A stretch of DNA of 64,000 nucleotides from PALSA-1006 sp963733265 (GCA_963733265.1 CAVTCF010000002.1:372001-436000); one strand, 5' to 3'. Counted from the stretch's first letter, positions 8,351 through 18,675 are shown. Translations and numbers: made by a program. The notes: generated by a model not told the origin, from the sequence alone.

Positions 8351-11300
8351 TTAATACGAGGCCTGAACAACGTTCTTGTCCCTGCGTCCCCAACGGCGGC
8401 GTCCCCACTGGCGCAGCTTTTCAAGTTCCAAATAGATAATCGGAGTAGTGTACAACGTAAGAAACTGACTGACGATAAGCCCGCCTGCAATTGCCATGCC
8501 CAACGGCTCACGCAATTCGGCACCATTTCCAGAAATAATGGCCAATGGTAAAGCAGTGAATAGAGCTGCGAATGTAGTCATTAAAATGGGTCTTAGGCGC
8601 AGCAAACAAGCTTGATGGATTGCCTCGCGCGGAGTCATCCCTTTCTCCTTATCCATTTGAAGCGCAAAATCAACCATCAGTATGGCATTCTTTTTAACAA
8701 TCCCTATCAAAAGAAAAACACCAATCAACGCCATAATAGAGAAGTCCGTTTTAAACAACATCAGTGCCAATAAAGCCCCAATCCCTGCCGAAGGCAAGGT
8801 GGAAAGAATAGTTAAAGGATGAATGGTACTTTCATACAACACACCTAGCACGATATAGATAACAAAAATAGCGGTCAGAATAAACATTAGCTGATTGTTG
8901 AGTGTATCCTGAAACAGTTTTGCTGTCCCTTGAAAGCCGCCCTGAATCGTGCCCGGCAAACCAATTTTAGCCATTTCCACTGCAATCAATTGTTGCGCTT
9001 CACCTAAAGATACTTGTTTATCCAAATTGAAAGATATTGTTGCAGCAGCAAACAGGCCTTGATGGTTAACCGCCAGAGGCGTTGTATCTTCTTCAAAGTG
9101 AGAGACGGCTGAAAGCGGTATGCGTTGACCATTTGCCGAGATCAAATAAATATTGTTTAGCGCATCCGAGCGCTGCTGGTATGGCCAGTCTGCTTCCATC
9201 ACCACATAATATTGATTCAGTGGCGCGTAAATCGTCGAGACCAAACGTTGGCCGAAAGCATCATTCAGAGTTTGGTCAATGGTATTAACCGATATCCCCA
9301 GTTGTGCAGCAGCTTTTCGATCAATAACCAGATGAATTTGCAACCCCTTGCTTTGTTGGTCTGTATTTACTTCGGTTAAACCCTTAATGTGATAAAAAGC
9401 TTCCAAAACCCGCGGTTCCCACGTGCGTAATTCATTTAGATCGGCGGCTTGCAAGGTGTATTGATACAGCGCGGGCGAAGATCTTCCGCCTGCGCGAATA
9501 TCCTGTACTGGAAACATAAATACCTGGGCGCCGGCAACCTGTGTGAGTTTGCCCCTTAGGCGCCCAATCACCGCTATCGAGTCTGACCGGGTTCCGTATG
9601 GCACGAGTGACATAAAGAGAAAACCGCTATTACTGGCACTACCACCGGTGAATGCCACCACATTTTGTATGGCAGGATCTTTCCTGATTATCCCAACAAT
9701 CTTGGATAATTTATCCGACATAGCTTGAAACGAAACTGCCTGATCCGCTTGAATGCTACCGATCATTAATCCTGTATCCTGCGTTGGAAAAAATCCTTTT
9801 GGAATGATCCAGTAAAGGTATCCGGTCATTCCGATAGTGCCAAAAAAAACCAGCACCATGATTCGATTATGCCTAAGCGCCCAAGTCAAACTTCGATCAT
9901 ATCCGCGTAGTAATTTTGCAAAGGCACGCTCTCCAAAGGCAGCTAAACGACCCGGTGCCGCGTCTGTGCGCTGCCTAATTAAGCGCGATGCCAGCATGGG
10001 TGTCAGGGTTAGAGAAACCACCAGAGAAATAAATATCGCAATGGAAAGCGTTGCCGCAAATTCGCGAAACAATCGGCCAATGATCCCACCCATTAGCAAT
10101 ACCGGCAAAAAAACGGCGACGAGGGACAGGCTCATTGATAACACTGTAAATCCGACTTCTTTTGAGCCGCGCAATGCTGCCTGCATTGGTGAAAGACCTT
10201 CTTCGACATGGCGCATGATGTTTTCCAATACCACCACAGCATCATCTACCACAAACCCGGTGGCGACAATCAGAGCCATCAGGGATAAGTTATCAAGGCT
10301 GTAGCCCATTAAATACATTGCCGCAAAAGTTCCAATGAGCGAAATGGGAACGGCAATCGCCGGAATGAGTGTCGCCCTCCAGTCGCGCAGAAATACAAAG
10401 ACCACCATCGCCACCAGAAATACTGACAGAATCAGTGTGCCTTCCGAATCACTCAGCGATGCACGAATAGTTGTTGTTCGATCAACCATGACATGAATAT
10501 CGATTGCTGCAGGTATCGAAGCCTGCATCGTTGGCAGCTCCGCTTTTATGGCATCAACAGTTTCAATAATATTTGCACTTGGTTGGCGGGAAATAATCAA
10601 CATAACCGAGGGTTCGCCGTTAGACATTCCCATATTGCGCGTATTTTGTGAATCCAGACTGACATGTCCTATCTGATTAATCCTTACAGGAACACCATTA
10701 ATATATGCGACAACCAGATTAGTATATTGCTCAGGCGTAGTAAGTTGATCATTGGACTGAATTTGCCAGCGATGCTGTGCATCTTCTACCGCTCCTTTGG
10801 GAGAATTTACATTACCGCTAGCAATAGACTGACGAACTTGCTCCAAGCTCAGCCCCATGTTGTTAAGTTGGTTCAAATCAAGATCGACCCGAACAGAAGG
10901 AAGTGCACCTCCTCCTACAGTAACTTGACCAACGCCGGGAAGCTGGGAAATTTTTTGCGCCAAAATGGTTGAGGCCGCGTCATATAGTTGGCTTCGAGAC
11001 AGACTCTTAGAAGTAAGCCCCAAAATCATGATAGGTGCATCGGCCGGATTAACTTTACGGTAAGTCGGATTACTTTGCATGCCACTTGGCAACAGCGTCA
11101 GTGCAGTATTGATTGCAGCCTGTACTTCACGAGCCGCGTCATTGATATCTTTCGATAGGTCAAATTGAATAGTGATATTGGTCGAGCCAAGCGAGCTAGA
11201 CGAAGTCATTTCCGTTATTCCTGCAATCCTTCCAAGTGCTCTCTCCAGCGGCGTTGCAACGGTTGCGGCCATCACATCAGGACTTCCGCCCGGTAATGAG

Positions 11301-11446
11301 GCCTGCACATTGATGGTAGGGAAGTCCACTATCGGTAGCGCTGAAACGGGAAGCAGTCGGAATGCGATAGAACCCGCCAGCAAAATTGCTACTGCCAATA
11401 GTATAGTCCCTACCGGACGTCGGATAAATATGGCGGAAATGTTCAC
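8351..11446 (-). CDS. mdtC: RND efflux permease, MdtC-like
   Basis: This HAE1-type RND transporter has 1031 residues and twelve expected transmembrane segments: one after the N-terminal IFIRRPVGTILL, two central clusters, and the C-terminal set ending near LYTTPIIYLELEKL. The proton-relay acid pair is visible in ATGFVVDDAVVVLENI, and RPILMTTFAALFTALPLA is the usual TM11 segment. Its start overlaps the stop of the upstream RND gene by 4 bp, which implies translational coupling. The paired RND subunits with one fusion protein match the MdtABC/MuxABC layout, in which two different permeases form a mixed trimer. The mdtB and mdtC names follow gene order only. Confidence 0.92.
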   Translation of the reverse strand: MNISAIFIRRPVGTILLAVAILLAGSIAFRLLPVSALPIVDFPTINVQASLPGGSPDVMAATVATPLERALGRIAGITEMTSSSSLGSTNITIQFDLSKDINDAAREVQAAINTALTLLPSGMQSNPTYRKVNPADAPIMILGLTSKSLSRSQLYDAASTILAQKISQLPGVGQVTVGGGALPSVRVDLDLNQLNNMGLSLEQVRQSIASGNVNSPKGAVEDAQHRWQIQSNDQLTTPEQYTNLVVAYINGVPVRINQIGHVSLDSQNTRNMGMSNGEPSVMLIISRQPSANIIETVDAIKAELPTMQASIPAAIDIHVMVDRTTTIRASLSDSEGTLILSVFLVAMVVFVFLRDWRATLIPAIAVPISLIGTFAAMYLMGYSLDNLSLMALIVATGFVVDDAVVVLENIMRHVEEGLSPMQAALRGSKEVGFTVLSMSLSLVAVFLPVLLMGGIIGRLFREFAATLSIAIFISLVVSLTLTPMLASRLIRQRTDAAPGRLAAFGERAFAKLLRGYDRSLTWALRHNRIMVLVFFGTIGMTGYLYWIIPKGFFPTQDTGLMIGSIQADQAVSFQAMSDKLSKIVGIIRKDPAIQNVVAFTGGSASNSGFLFMSLVPYGTRSDSIAVIGRLRGKLTQVAGAQVFMFPVQDIRAGGRSSPALYQYTLQAADLNELRTWEPRVLEAFYHIKGLTEVNTDQQSKGLQIHLVIDRKAAAQLGISVNTIDQTLNDAFGQRLVSTIYAPLNQYYVVMEADWPYQQRSDALNNIYLISANGQRIPLSAVSHFEEDTTPLAVNHQGLFAAATISFNLDKQVSLGEAQQLIAVEMAKIGLPGTIQGGFQGTAKLFQDTLNNQLMFILTAIFVIYIVLGVLYESTIHPLTILSTLPSAGIGALLALMLFKTDFSIMALIGVFLLIGIVKKNAILMVDFALQMDKEKGMTPREAIHQACLLRLRPILMTTFAALFTALPLAIISGNGAELREPLGMAIAGGLIVSQFLTLYTTPIIYLELEKLRQWGRRRWGRRDKNVVQASY

Positions 11447-14400
11447 ACTACATTTCCTTTTGTTGCCGCATCGCTAGTAAAGCGCTCTTTCCAATAAGTG
11501 GCTATGCGGTCAAATGCCAGATAAATGACTGGTGTCGTAAATAGCGTGAGCAGTTGTGATAACAGCAACCCCCCAACCAGTGTAATTCCCAATGGTTGCC
11601 TTAATTCTGCCCCCATCCCTCCTCCGACAATCAAAGGCACTGCACCAAATAATGCAGCAAAAGTAGTCATCAGAATCGGCCGTAAGCGTAATTGTGCCGC
11701 CTGTAAAATCGCATCCGCGGGGGGCAGACCTTGATTGCGCTGGGCATCCAACGCGAAGTCCACCATCATAATGGCATTCTTTTGAACTATACCAATCAAA
11801 AGGATGATACCGATGATGGCTATGACAGTCAGGCTGTTACCAGAAACCAGTAAGGCCAAAAGAGCGCCTATACCCGCCGAAGGCAGGGTTGAAAGAATTG
11901 TCACCGGATGAACAAAACTTTCATACAAAACACCCAACACGATGTACATAGTTGCTACTGCCGCCAATAATAACCAAAGCTGATTGGATAGAGCAGCTTC
12001 AAAGGCCGCGGACGCCCCCTGCATTTTGAGTTGCACTTCTGCAGGCATATTTAATTGACTCTGTACTTCGTGTATCGCTTGTACTGCCTCTCCAATAGAT
12101 ACGCCAGGAGCCAAATCGTAAGAAATCATGGTCGCAGGAAACTGCCCCAGGTGATCTACCTCCAACGATCCGCTTTTTTGCACAATGTGAGCAACTTGCG
12201 AGAGTGGTACGGACGGCCCCGATCCTGAAGGCAAATAAATACTGTTGAACCCATCAAGACCTTGTCGATCTTCAGGTTCGAGCTGAAGCACCACACGGTA
12301 TTGCGCTGCCTGGGTAAATATTGTTGAAATCAAGCGCTGAGCAAACGCACTGTATAGGGCATTGTCAATTGCTGCAACACTGATACCGAGTCTCGACGCA
12401 GCATCGCGGTCAATTTCAACGTAAGCCTGCAATCCATCATTCTGCAAACTGCTGGTCAAACCTGTAAATTGGGGCAGGCTGCGCAATTTGTCGAGCATTG
12501 CATTTGTCCACTTCGCCAAATCATCCCCGTTTACCGCAGTAATACTAAATTGATAAGGGCTGCGAGTAACCAGATCATCAATGGTCAAATCCTGTACCGG
12601 CTGCATATACATGTCGATGCCGGAAACCTGAGCCGCTTGCTGTTGCAAATGGCGCATGACTATACCTACACGCTCACCTCGCTCATCCAATGGCTTGAGA
12701 CTGATCAAAATTCTGCCGTTATTCAGAGTGGTGTTGGTGCCGTCTACACCAATAAACGACGACACACTTTGTACTGCCGGGTCTTTTAATATGGTATCAA
12801 CCAGAGCATGTTGCCGCACATTCATTTCTTGGAATGAAATACTTTGAGGTGCAACTGTTATGGCACGAATCAGGCCAGTATCTTCAACGGGGAAAAATCC
12901 CTTGGGAATTAAAATATAAAGTAACACTGTCAGCGCCAGCGTCCCAAAAGTAACCCAGAGCGTCTTTTTTTGGTGACGCAAGACAAAGCGCAGTGCGTTA
13001 CCATAACCATTAATCAATGCATCAAATTTTCGCTGACTCCAGCGCATCAACCGGCTTTGTTGATCTTCTCTCACATGGTTAAGCAAACGAGCACTCAGCA
13101 TCGGTGTAAAACTTAAAGATACGATTGCAGAAATTAAGATTGCCACAGCCAGCGTGATTGCGAATTCGCGAAAAAGTCGGCCGACCACATCACCCATAAA
13201 GAGCAAAGGGATCAACACGGCGATGAGCGAAAATGTAAGTGAAATAATGGTAAAACCTATCTGCTTTGCCCCCTTCAGCGCGGCTTGCAGCGGTGGCTCT
13301 CCCATTTCGATATATCGGGCGATATTTTCAATCATCACGATGGCGTCATCCACCACGAAGCCCGTTGCGATAGTCAGCGCCATCAAGGTGAGGTTATTGA
13401 TCGAAAAACCGGCGATATACATCGCCCCGAAAGTGCCGATCAAAGACAGCGGCACAGCCATAGCGGGGATGAAAGTTGCACGGGCATTACGCAAGAATAT
13501 AAATATCACCAAAACCACGAGCACGATCGACAGCATCAATTCGAACTTCACATCCGTTATCGCAGAGCGTATGGTGACAGTTCTATCTGACAGAACTGTC
13601 AAATTGGTCGATCCAGGCAAGCTTTGTCGCAAACGCGGCAAGAGTTTTTGAATTTGATCAACCACGGCAATAACGTTAGCTCCCGGTTGCCGTTGCACAT
13701 TAATTACGATGCCCGGCTTATGATTTACCCAGGCGGCAAGCAACTCATTCTCAGCCCCTCTTTGGACTGTTGCCACATCTGCTAAACGCACGGGGGCGCC
13801 ACTGTGATAGGCGACAATAAGATTTTGGTAATCAGATGCCGACTCCAACTGATCATTGGCATTAATCGTCAGAGAGCGTAGCGGCCCGTCAAAGCTGCCC
13901 TTGGGGGTGTTCACATTACCCGCTACTATTGCAGACTGAATATTGGCGAGACTTAATCCTTGCGATGCCAGCAGGGGGGCATTTACCTGAACTTGGACCG
14001 AGGGACGCTGACCACCACTCAAAGTCACCAACCCAACGCCGGTTACTTGCGAAAGCTTTTGTGCGAGTCTGGTGTCCGCCAAGTCTTCCAATTGCGTTAG
14101 CGGCAGCGACTCTGAAGTTAACCCAAGCGTCAACACCGGTGCATCAGCCGGATTTACCTTTGCGTAAATGGGAGGAGATGGAAGATCCGTCGGCAAAAAA
14201 GAATTTGCCGCATTGATGGCTGCCTGAACTTCTTGTTCTGCAACATCAAGGGGCAACTTTAAATCGAAACGCAAATTAATAACTGAAGCGCCGCCGGAAC
14301 TGGACGACCACATCTGCGTCAGGCCGGGCATTTGCCCGAATTGTCGTTCCAGTGGAGAAGTGATTGATGAGGTTGTTACATCAGGGCTGGCACCCGGATA

Positions 14401-14658
14401 AAGCGTAGTAACCTGGATTGTTGGATAGTCAACTTCCGGCAGCGCGGATTGTGGCAACAATGTGTAACCAACAAAACCGGCCAATAGAACTGCTATCATT
14501 AACAGCGAGGTGGCAATGGGCCTCAAAATAAAAATTCGCGAGGGACTCATTTCACTCGCGGCGACTTCTTCAGTCATTTCGCTGTAGGCGGCAATATTAA
14601 CTTCACCTGTCGGATACGGTTGTTCTTTTGTACCATGCCCAAGTTTTTCAGCACTCAT
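11443..14658 (-). CDS. mdtB: RND efflux permease, MdtB-like
   Basis: This is the first of two tandem RND permeases, 1071 residues long. The core family features are IFILRPIATSLLMIAVLLAG near residue 43, the acid pair in ATGFVVDDAIVMIENI, and LIGIVQKNAIMMVDFAL with RPILMTTFAALFGAVPL near the C-terminus. About 38 residues precede the usual PSRIFILRP start. I keep the first ATG because it overlaps the fusion-protein stop by 4 bp (ATGA), although internal Met codons at the MTEEV or MSPSR positions would also work. It should form a heterotrimer with the MdtC-like subunit. Confidence 0.92.
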   Translation of the reverse strand: MSAEKLGHGTKEQPYPTGEVNIAAYSEMTEEVAASEMSPSRIFILRPIATSLLMIAVLLAGFVGYTLLPQSALPEVDYPTIQVTTLYPGASPDVTTSSITSPLERQFGQMPGLTQMWSSSSGGASVINLRFDLKLPLDVAEQEVQAAINAANSFLPTDLPSPPIYAKVNPADAPVLTLGLTSESLPLTQLEDLADTRLAQKLSQVTGVGLVTLSGGQRPSVQVQVNAPLLASQGLSLANIQSAIVAGNVNTPKGSFDGPLRSLTINANDQLESASDYQNLIVAYHSGAPVRLADVATVQRGAENELLAAWVNHKPGIVINVQRQPGANVIAVVDQIQKLLPRLRQSLPGSTNLTVLSDRTVTIRSAITDVKFELMLSIVLVVLVIFIFLRNARATFIPAMAVPLSLIGTFGAMYIAGFSINNLTLMALTIATGFVVDDAIVMIENIARYIEMGEPPLQAALKGAKQIGFTIISLTFSLIAVLIPLLFMGDVVGRLFREFAITLAVAILISAIVSLSFTPMLSARLLNHVREDQQSRLMRWSQRKFDALINGYGNALRFVLRHQKKTLWVTFGTLALTVLLYILIPKGFFPVEDTGLIRAITVAPQSISFQEMNVRQHALVDTILKDPAVQSVSSFIGVDGTNTTLNNGRILISLKPLDERGERVGIVMRHLQQQAAQVSGIDMYMQPVQDLTIDDLVTRSPYQFSITAVNGDDLAKWTNAMLDKLRSLPQFTGLTSSLQNDGLQAYVEIDRDAASRLGISVAAIDNALYSAFAQRLISTIFTQAAQYRVVLQLEPEDRQGLDGFNSIYLPSGSGPSVPLSQVAHIVQKSGSLEVDHLGQFPATMISYDLAPGVSIGEAVQAIHEVQSQLNMPAEVQLKMQGASAAFEAALSNQLWLLLAAVATMYIVLGVLYESFVHPVTILSTLPSAGIGALLALLVSGNSLTVIAIIGIILLIGIVQKNAIMMVDFALDAQRNQGLPPADAILQAAQLRLRPILMTTFAALFGAVPLIVGGGMGAELRQPLGITLVGGLLLSQLLTLFTTPVIYLAFDRIATYWKERFTSDAATKGNVV

Positions 14659-15950
14659 TGATCTTGTTTCCGTTTGTAGCCGCTTTCCGGTTTTCCGCCA
14701 TTCCCACGGTGTGAAGCGCCAGCGGCATCGGATGTTGGGCCGTTTGCAGGAACAACAACTTGCACTTTGCTACCGTCTTTCAACCGATCTAGTCCATCCG
14801 TAACAACACGCTCACCCACCACCAGACCCGCTGTGATAGCAGTGGAATCTTTGCTGGTAACTCCCGTGGTAACGCTGCGCATTGACACCGTATCGTCATT
14901 ACCGATCACATATACATAACTTCCATGCCCTCCGGAAGCTATCGCAGCCGAGGGAACCACAATCGAATTTGAAATTGTATCGACGAGCATACGCACGTTG
15001 ACGAACTGATTCGGGTATAGCTTCATCTTTGAATTTGTAAATTCGGCCTTGATCATAACCGTACCGGTTGCCGTGTTTATCTGATTATCGATGGCGGCAA
15101 CTTTTCCGCTATCAAGCAGGCTTGCGCGGCGCTGATCCCAAGCTTGCACAGCAATAGATGCACCATGAAAACGCTCCAAAACAGTAGGCAGTTGATTTTG
15201 CGGAATGGCAAAAGTCACGGTGATCGGCTGCACTTGCGCAATCGTCACGATGGGTACGGACGACGATACGGTACCTCCGCCAAGAGAAGTGCTACCACCA
15301 CCGATGACTCCGGTGGTACCGAGCATATTACCCACATCAACTTGGCGCAATCCGACTACTCCCGTGATCGGGGAAATGATTCGTGTCCATTCAAGCTGCA
15401 ATTCGGCATTTTCCTTATTCGCTTTGTCTGATGCCACCGTACCTTTTAATTGCGCTACTGTTGCCCGCTGATCCACCACTTGCTGAGCCGCGATAGAGTC
15501 CTGCTTCAACAAGGTTTCATATCGATCCAAATCCAATTGTGCCCCGTCAAGTTGAGCCTGATCCTTTTGCAACGTTGCCAGTGCTTGATTTAATTGAATC
15601 TGGTATGGTCTCGGGTCAATGTTTGCCAACAATTGCCCGGCTTTGATCGTCTGACCTTCCTTAAAACTTATGCTTTGAAGCAAGCCGGCCACTCGTGGCA
15701 TCACATTCACATAATTGCGTGGTGTTACCGTGCCTTGAGCTTCTATCCAAACAGGCATGGATTGCTTCTGTGCGGCACTTGCAGTAACCGGTGTTGGCAT
15801 GTCCGCCCCCGGATGGAAATGCTCATCTTTGGCCGCACAAATTGTACTAAAAGAGCTGACAACCAAAGTGAACCCGACCAAACTAACGGCCCGAACTAAT
15901 TGAATTCGCGTAGAACAGGGTAATATGGGGCGATTTATTAGTGATAACAT
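14655..15950 (-). CDS. mdtA: RND efflux periplasmic adaptor, MdtA-like
   Basis: This 431-residue membrane-fusion protein is the first gene of the pump operon. A hydrophobic signal segment at about 17-38 is followed by the biotinyl-lipoyl half-motif VWIEAQGTVTPRNYVNVMPRVAG. A helical hairpin rich in Gln and Ala comes next, then the matching half-motif (WTRIISPITGVVGLRQVDVG) and a beta-barrel domain (FVNVRMLVDT). The C-terminus is Gly/Lys-rich. There is no clear lipobox. It links the inner-membrane RND trimer to the outer-membrane factor. No local regulator gene lies beside the operon, and the 107 bp upstream show no recognisable operator. Confidence 0.93.
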   Translation of the reverse strand: MLSLINRPILPCSTRIQLVRAVSLVGFTLVVSSFSTICAAKDEHFHPGADMPTPVTASAAQKQSMPVWIEAQGTVTPRNYVNVMPRVAGLLQSISFKEGQTIKAGQLLANIDPRPYQIQLNQALATLQKDQAQLDGAQLDLDRYETLLKQDSIAAQQVVDQRATVAQLKGTVASDKANKENAELQLEWTRIISPITGVVGLRQVDVGNMLGTTGVIGGGSTSLGGGTVSSSVPIVTIAQVQPITVTFAIPQNQLPTVLERFHGASIAVQAWDQRRASLLDSGKVAAIDNQINTATGTVMIKAEFTNSKMKLYPNQFVNVRMLVDTISNSIVVPSAAIASGGHGSYVYVIGNDDTVSMRSVTTGVTSKDSTAITAGLVVGERVVTDGLDRLKDGSKVQVVVPANGPTSDAAGASHRGNGGKPESGYKRKQDQ

Positions 15951-16057
15951 TTGTTCAAATTCCTGTTAAGTGGGGGTGGCTGCCATTAAAATTATTATTA
16001 AATATTTGCTCAAAAAGTAACTTTAAACAGGATAGGATATTCCCAATCCAAATACGG

Positions 16058-17344
16058 TTACTTTCCTTTCAGTTGCCCAATATTATATAACCAAGGCTGA
16101 GCTTCATTGCTCAACCAGTTCTTCGCCAAGGAGTCATTTTTCATATAAGCATTCAGGAAAGCTGTCGATATCTTTTCTATGGAAACCTCCATCATTGCTC
16201 GCTGGGTAGGTCCTGCCGGTGGACGTTTGGCGGGAGCAGCAGTCGCAACAGAATTACTGCTGTCATTCTCGGATGACTTTTTCCCATTGCGACCGCCTCT
16301 TCCCCTACCCGAGCCTTTATTTGAATTCACATTCTCTGTTTCATTTTTTCTCTCATTACTGACAGGCGCAGGAGTTTCTTTTCCTTGTACGCCATTTCCG
16401 ATAACAGCATGAGATGCCCCGGCTAATAGTAACAAATATTTATCGCCTGTCGGCATGTATTGAAATGGCGCCTGATGGAGAGTAATCGGGACAACCCCAT
16501 GTGAATCATCATCAGCATCGCTTGTAACCGACAATACCGGAACATTAATATTTTGGAATCGCGAATTAAATGCCGAACCTGAAAAGTCCGTATAGGGGCT
16601 CAAAGCAATAACCCCGGCAACTTTCAGTGGAATGCCTGAATTAGTAATTGATGGAACTTCTTCTCCAGCCTCAATCATGGCGGAATTTGCTCCAATATCG
16701 AAACCAACGATAGCAAAGTGTTCAAGATCAATGTTGCTAAAATTTGTGTCGCCGGCTTCAACTTCTTTCTTTATATATTCGATTAACTTCGCCAGCATTT
16801 TAAGTCGATTGGACACAACTTCAGTTGAATAGCGATCATGTCGAATATAGGAAAAATCACCTTCCCTGGCAGCAGGAGTTGAAAATATTGTTTCATCTTC
16901 ACTCAGCAACTGAATCGAAATGACGGCAAACCCGGAGGTTGCCCAAGCATTGCGGAATTTACTACCCGCATCGCTAGTCTCTCCCAGTCCGGGCAAGTAT
17001 AAAACGAGCGGATATTTACCCTCACGCCTGGGGTGAACTAAACTTAGCTGAAGAGAAACATTGTCAAGATTTATAGTTAACTTTGAACTATCGATTGCGT
17101 ATTCGGTCCCGGAATCATATCCGCGAGCAGTGAAATCCTTAACTTTTACTTCATCAATCTTTTGTTCTTTTTCGGAAACCCTGGATTCTTTTTCTTTACG
17201 GTCAGCTTTATATCCTGCTGGCGAAGATGAACACCCCCCTGTAAGTGTTGAGAGAAGGATTACTCCTGACAGGAGTGACAGTAATTTATAGCTCAAGTTG
17301 TTTACAGGGTTATTTGCTTGAATTCGTTGTTTCGTTTCAATCAT
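16058..17344 (-). CDS. Secreted alpha/beta hydrolase with Asp at the nucleophile position
   Basis: This 428-residue protein begins with a signal peptide and a lipobox-like LTGGC (Cys38). An alpha/beta-hydrolase fold resembling the PAF-acetylhydrolase/chlorophyllase group follows, with PLVLYLPGLGET as oxyanion-loop strand. The nucleophile elbow reads GFDIG at 214-218, so Asp216 stands where Ser is usual. An acidic residue in VTSDADDD (about 276-280) and His312 in AGASHAVIGNG complete a possible triad. Between about 325 and 385 there is a low-complexity Asn/Gly/Arg/Lys/Ser-rich insert. An Asp nucleophile is normal in haloalkane dehalogenases and epoxide hydrolases, so the reaction is uncertain. 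It is separated from its neighbours and transcribed away from the small lipoprotein. Confidence 0.72.
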   Translation of the reverse strand: MIETKQRIQANNPVNNLSYKLLSLLSGVILLSTLTGGCSSSPAGYKADRKEKESRVSEKEQKIDEVKVKDFTARGYDSGTEYAIDSSKLTINLDNVSLQLSLVHPRREGKYPLVLYLPGLGETSDAGSKFRNAWATSGFAVISIQLLSEDETIFSTPAAREGDFSYIRHDRYSTEVVSNRLKMLAKLIEYIKKEVEAGDTNFSNIDLEHFAIVGFDIGANSAMIEAGEEVPSITNSGIPLKVAGVIALSPYTDFSGSAFNSRFQNINVPVLSVTSDADDDSHGVVPITLHQAPFQYMPTGDKYLLLLAGASHAVIGNGVQGKETPAPVSNERKNETENVNSNKGSGRGRGGRNGKKSSENDSSNSVATAAPAKRPPAGPTQRAMMEVSIEKISTAFLNAYMKNDSLAKNWLSNEAQPWLYNIGQLKGK

Positions 17345-17603
17345 TGTTAAAGATCAATTCTGTGCGATAGTTCACTCGATTCAAAATTTTACGTTTTGGG
17401 CCGACTCTCGAATGCCAGACAGTCTAATCGTATGTTTTTTAAAGCGGTATTTTTTTGCACAGTTTTACCTTTGATAGCCTCGGTTGATTAATCCATATCC
17501 TCAAGCACATCTCAAGCTCCAATTTTGTATCGTCACGAAAAGCTCAAGTTTCTTCGCCTCCGGCCGATATCAATCAGGAAGCAATTACAAAAATGAGGAT
17601 TGT

Positions 17604-17873
17604 ATGAGCAGATGTTTATTTCAAAGAATGTTTTTTTGTTTGATACTTGCTTATCTAAGCGGATGCTCTTCATTTGTGAGTCCGTTTAATAGTACATCCT
17701 ACGGTAATGACAGCCAAACTGATTTGGCCGATAGCACAGACGATGTTCCTTATGCTATTGGACAATACTTGGAGCAAATTAAAATTGCCGGGAATGGGCA
17801 AGAAAATGTACCGGTGACAGCACAAAGAATACCGGTTCAAAAACAAGCCCGAAATTCTTCCAGCCAGAATTGA
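17604..17873 (+). CDS. Small putative lipoprotein, function unknown
   Basis: The frame is open from 17484, but the ATG at 17604 has a GAGGA ribosome site 4 bases upstream and opens directly into a signal peptide (FQRMFFCLILAYLSGCSS). This gives 89 residues with a lipobox ending LSGC. The mature part is polar, rich in Ser, Asn, Asp and Gln, and has no recognisable domain. It is the only plus-strand gene in this stretch and converges on the COG4705-like gene. I do not recognise a family. Confidence 0.5.
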   Translation: MSRCLFQRMFFCLILAYLSGCSSFVSPFNSTSYGNDSQTDLADSTDDVPYAIGQYLEQIKIAGNGQENVPVTAQRIPVQKQARNSSSQN

Positions 17874-17907
17874 AATCTGATAGATACTCCTGCCTAGAAC
17901 TGCGTAC

Positions 17908-18675
17908 TTAATTCTGATGGCTTGGGCTTTTTCCTGTTTGCCGCGAAAAGAATAGAATAAAGACAATCATTATCCCGAGGAGCATCGCAGAGGCGGTATA
18001 ACGACTCAATTCCAACCCTCCTTCTTCCAGCGGTTTATCAAGAAAGTCTCCCAACACGGCACCTAGCGGGCGAGTGAGAATAAATGCAGCCCAAAACAAT
18101 ATGGTTTTAGAGATACGTGTTTTGAAATGCGCCACTACAACAATTAACAGTAGCACACTGAACAAGATCGCACCTCCATCGTATCCAATGCCAGCGGTGT
18201 CAGCAGTCCAATCGCCAAGCGCGGTGCCCAGTGTCTGAGAAAACATGATCGTTAGCCAATAGAATATTTCTGCCTTATGAGAATTGATCGTTCCAATAGA
18301 AATTGAGCCGAGAGTGCGGTACCAGAGTGCAAAAGAAGCCACCAAGAGAAGAGACAGAAGCAGGGAACCACCTGCATATCCGATTCCAAGAGAGCGATCT
18401 GCAAAATCAGCCAACGTCGTTCCAACCGTGGTCGTTGCTATAATCGTCGTCCAGTATATAAATGGGTAAAACTTTTTCGCATTGATCTGGGCAGCTACGG
18501 CAATCAGAAAAATTGCCGCAAAAATTCCGGTACCAAGAAGATAACCCAGATTCATCGACATGCTAACTGCATCGCCAGCCGTTTCGCCCAATGTCGTGGC
18601 AGCGATTTTGATGATCCAGAAAACCAGAGTGATCCCTGGAACCTTGCTCAACGGGTGGTTTTCCGTATTCAACAA
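17908..18675 (-). CDS. COG4705-like multi-pass membrane protein
   Basis: This 255-residue integral membrane protein has about eight hydrophobic segments. It is built from four internal repeats, each with a Thr/Gln-Leu-Gly...Gly/Ala-Asp signature: TTLGETAGD, TTVGTTLAD, QTLGTALGD and RPLGAVLGD. Three of them are followed by a short Gly-rich loop (GIGYAGG, GIGYDGG or similar). This repeat pattern is that of the poorly characterised COG4705 family. The four buried Asp residues suggest an ion or proton path, but no substrate is established here. It lies 43 bp after the YncE-like gene and may be the last gene of the ExbB-to-YncE operon. Confidence 0.7.
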   Translation of the reverse strand: MLNTENHPLSKVPGITLVFWIIKIAATTLGETAGDAVSMSMNLGYLLGTGIFAAIFLIAVAAQINAKKFYPFIYWTTIIATTTVGTTLADFADRSLGIGYAGGSLLLSLLLVASFALWYRTLGSISIGTINSHKAEIFYWLTIMFSQTLGTALGDWTADTAGIGYDGGAILFSVLLLIVVVAHFKTRISKTILFWAAFILTRPLGAVLGDFLDKPLEEGGLELSRYTASAMLLGIMIVFILFFSRQTGKSPSHQN

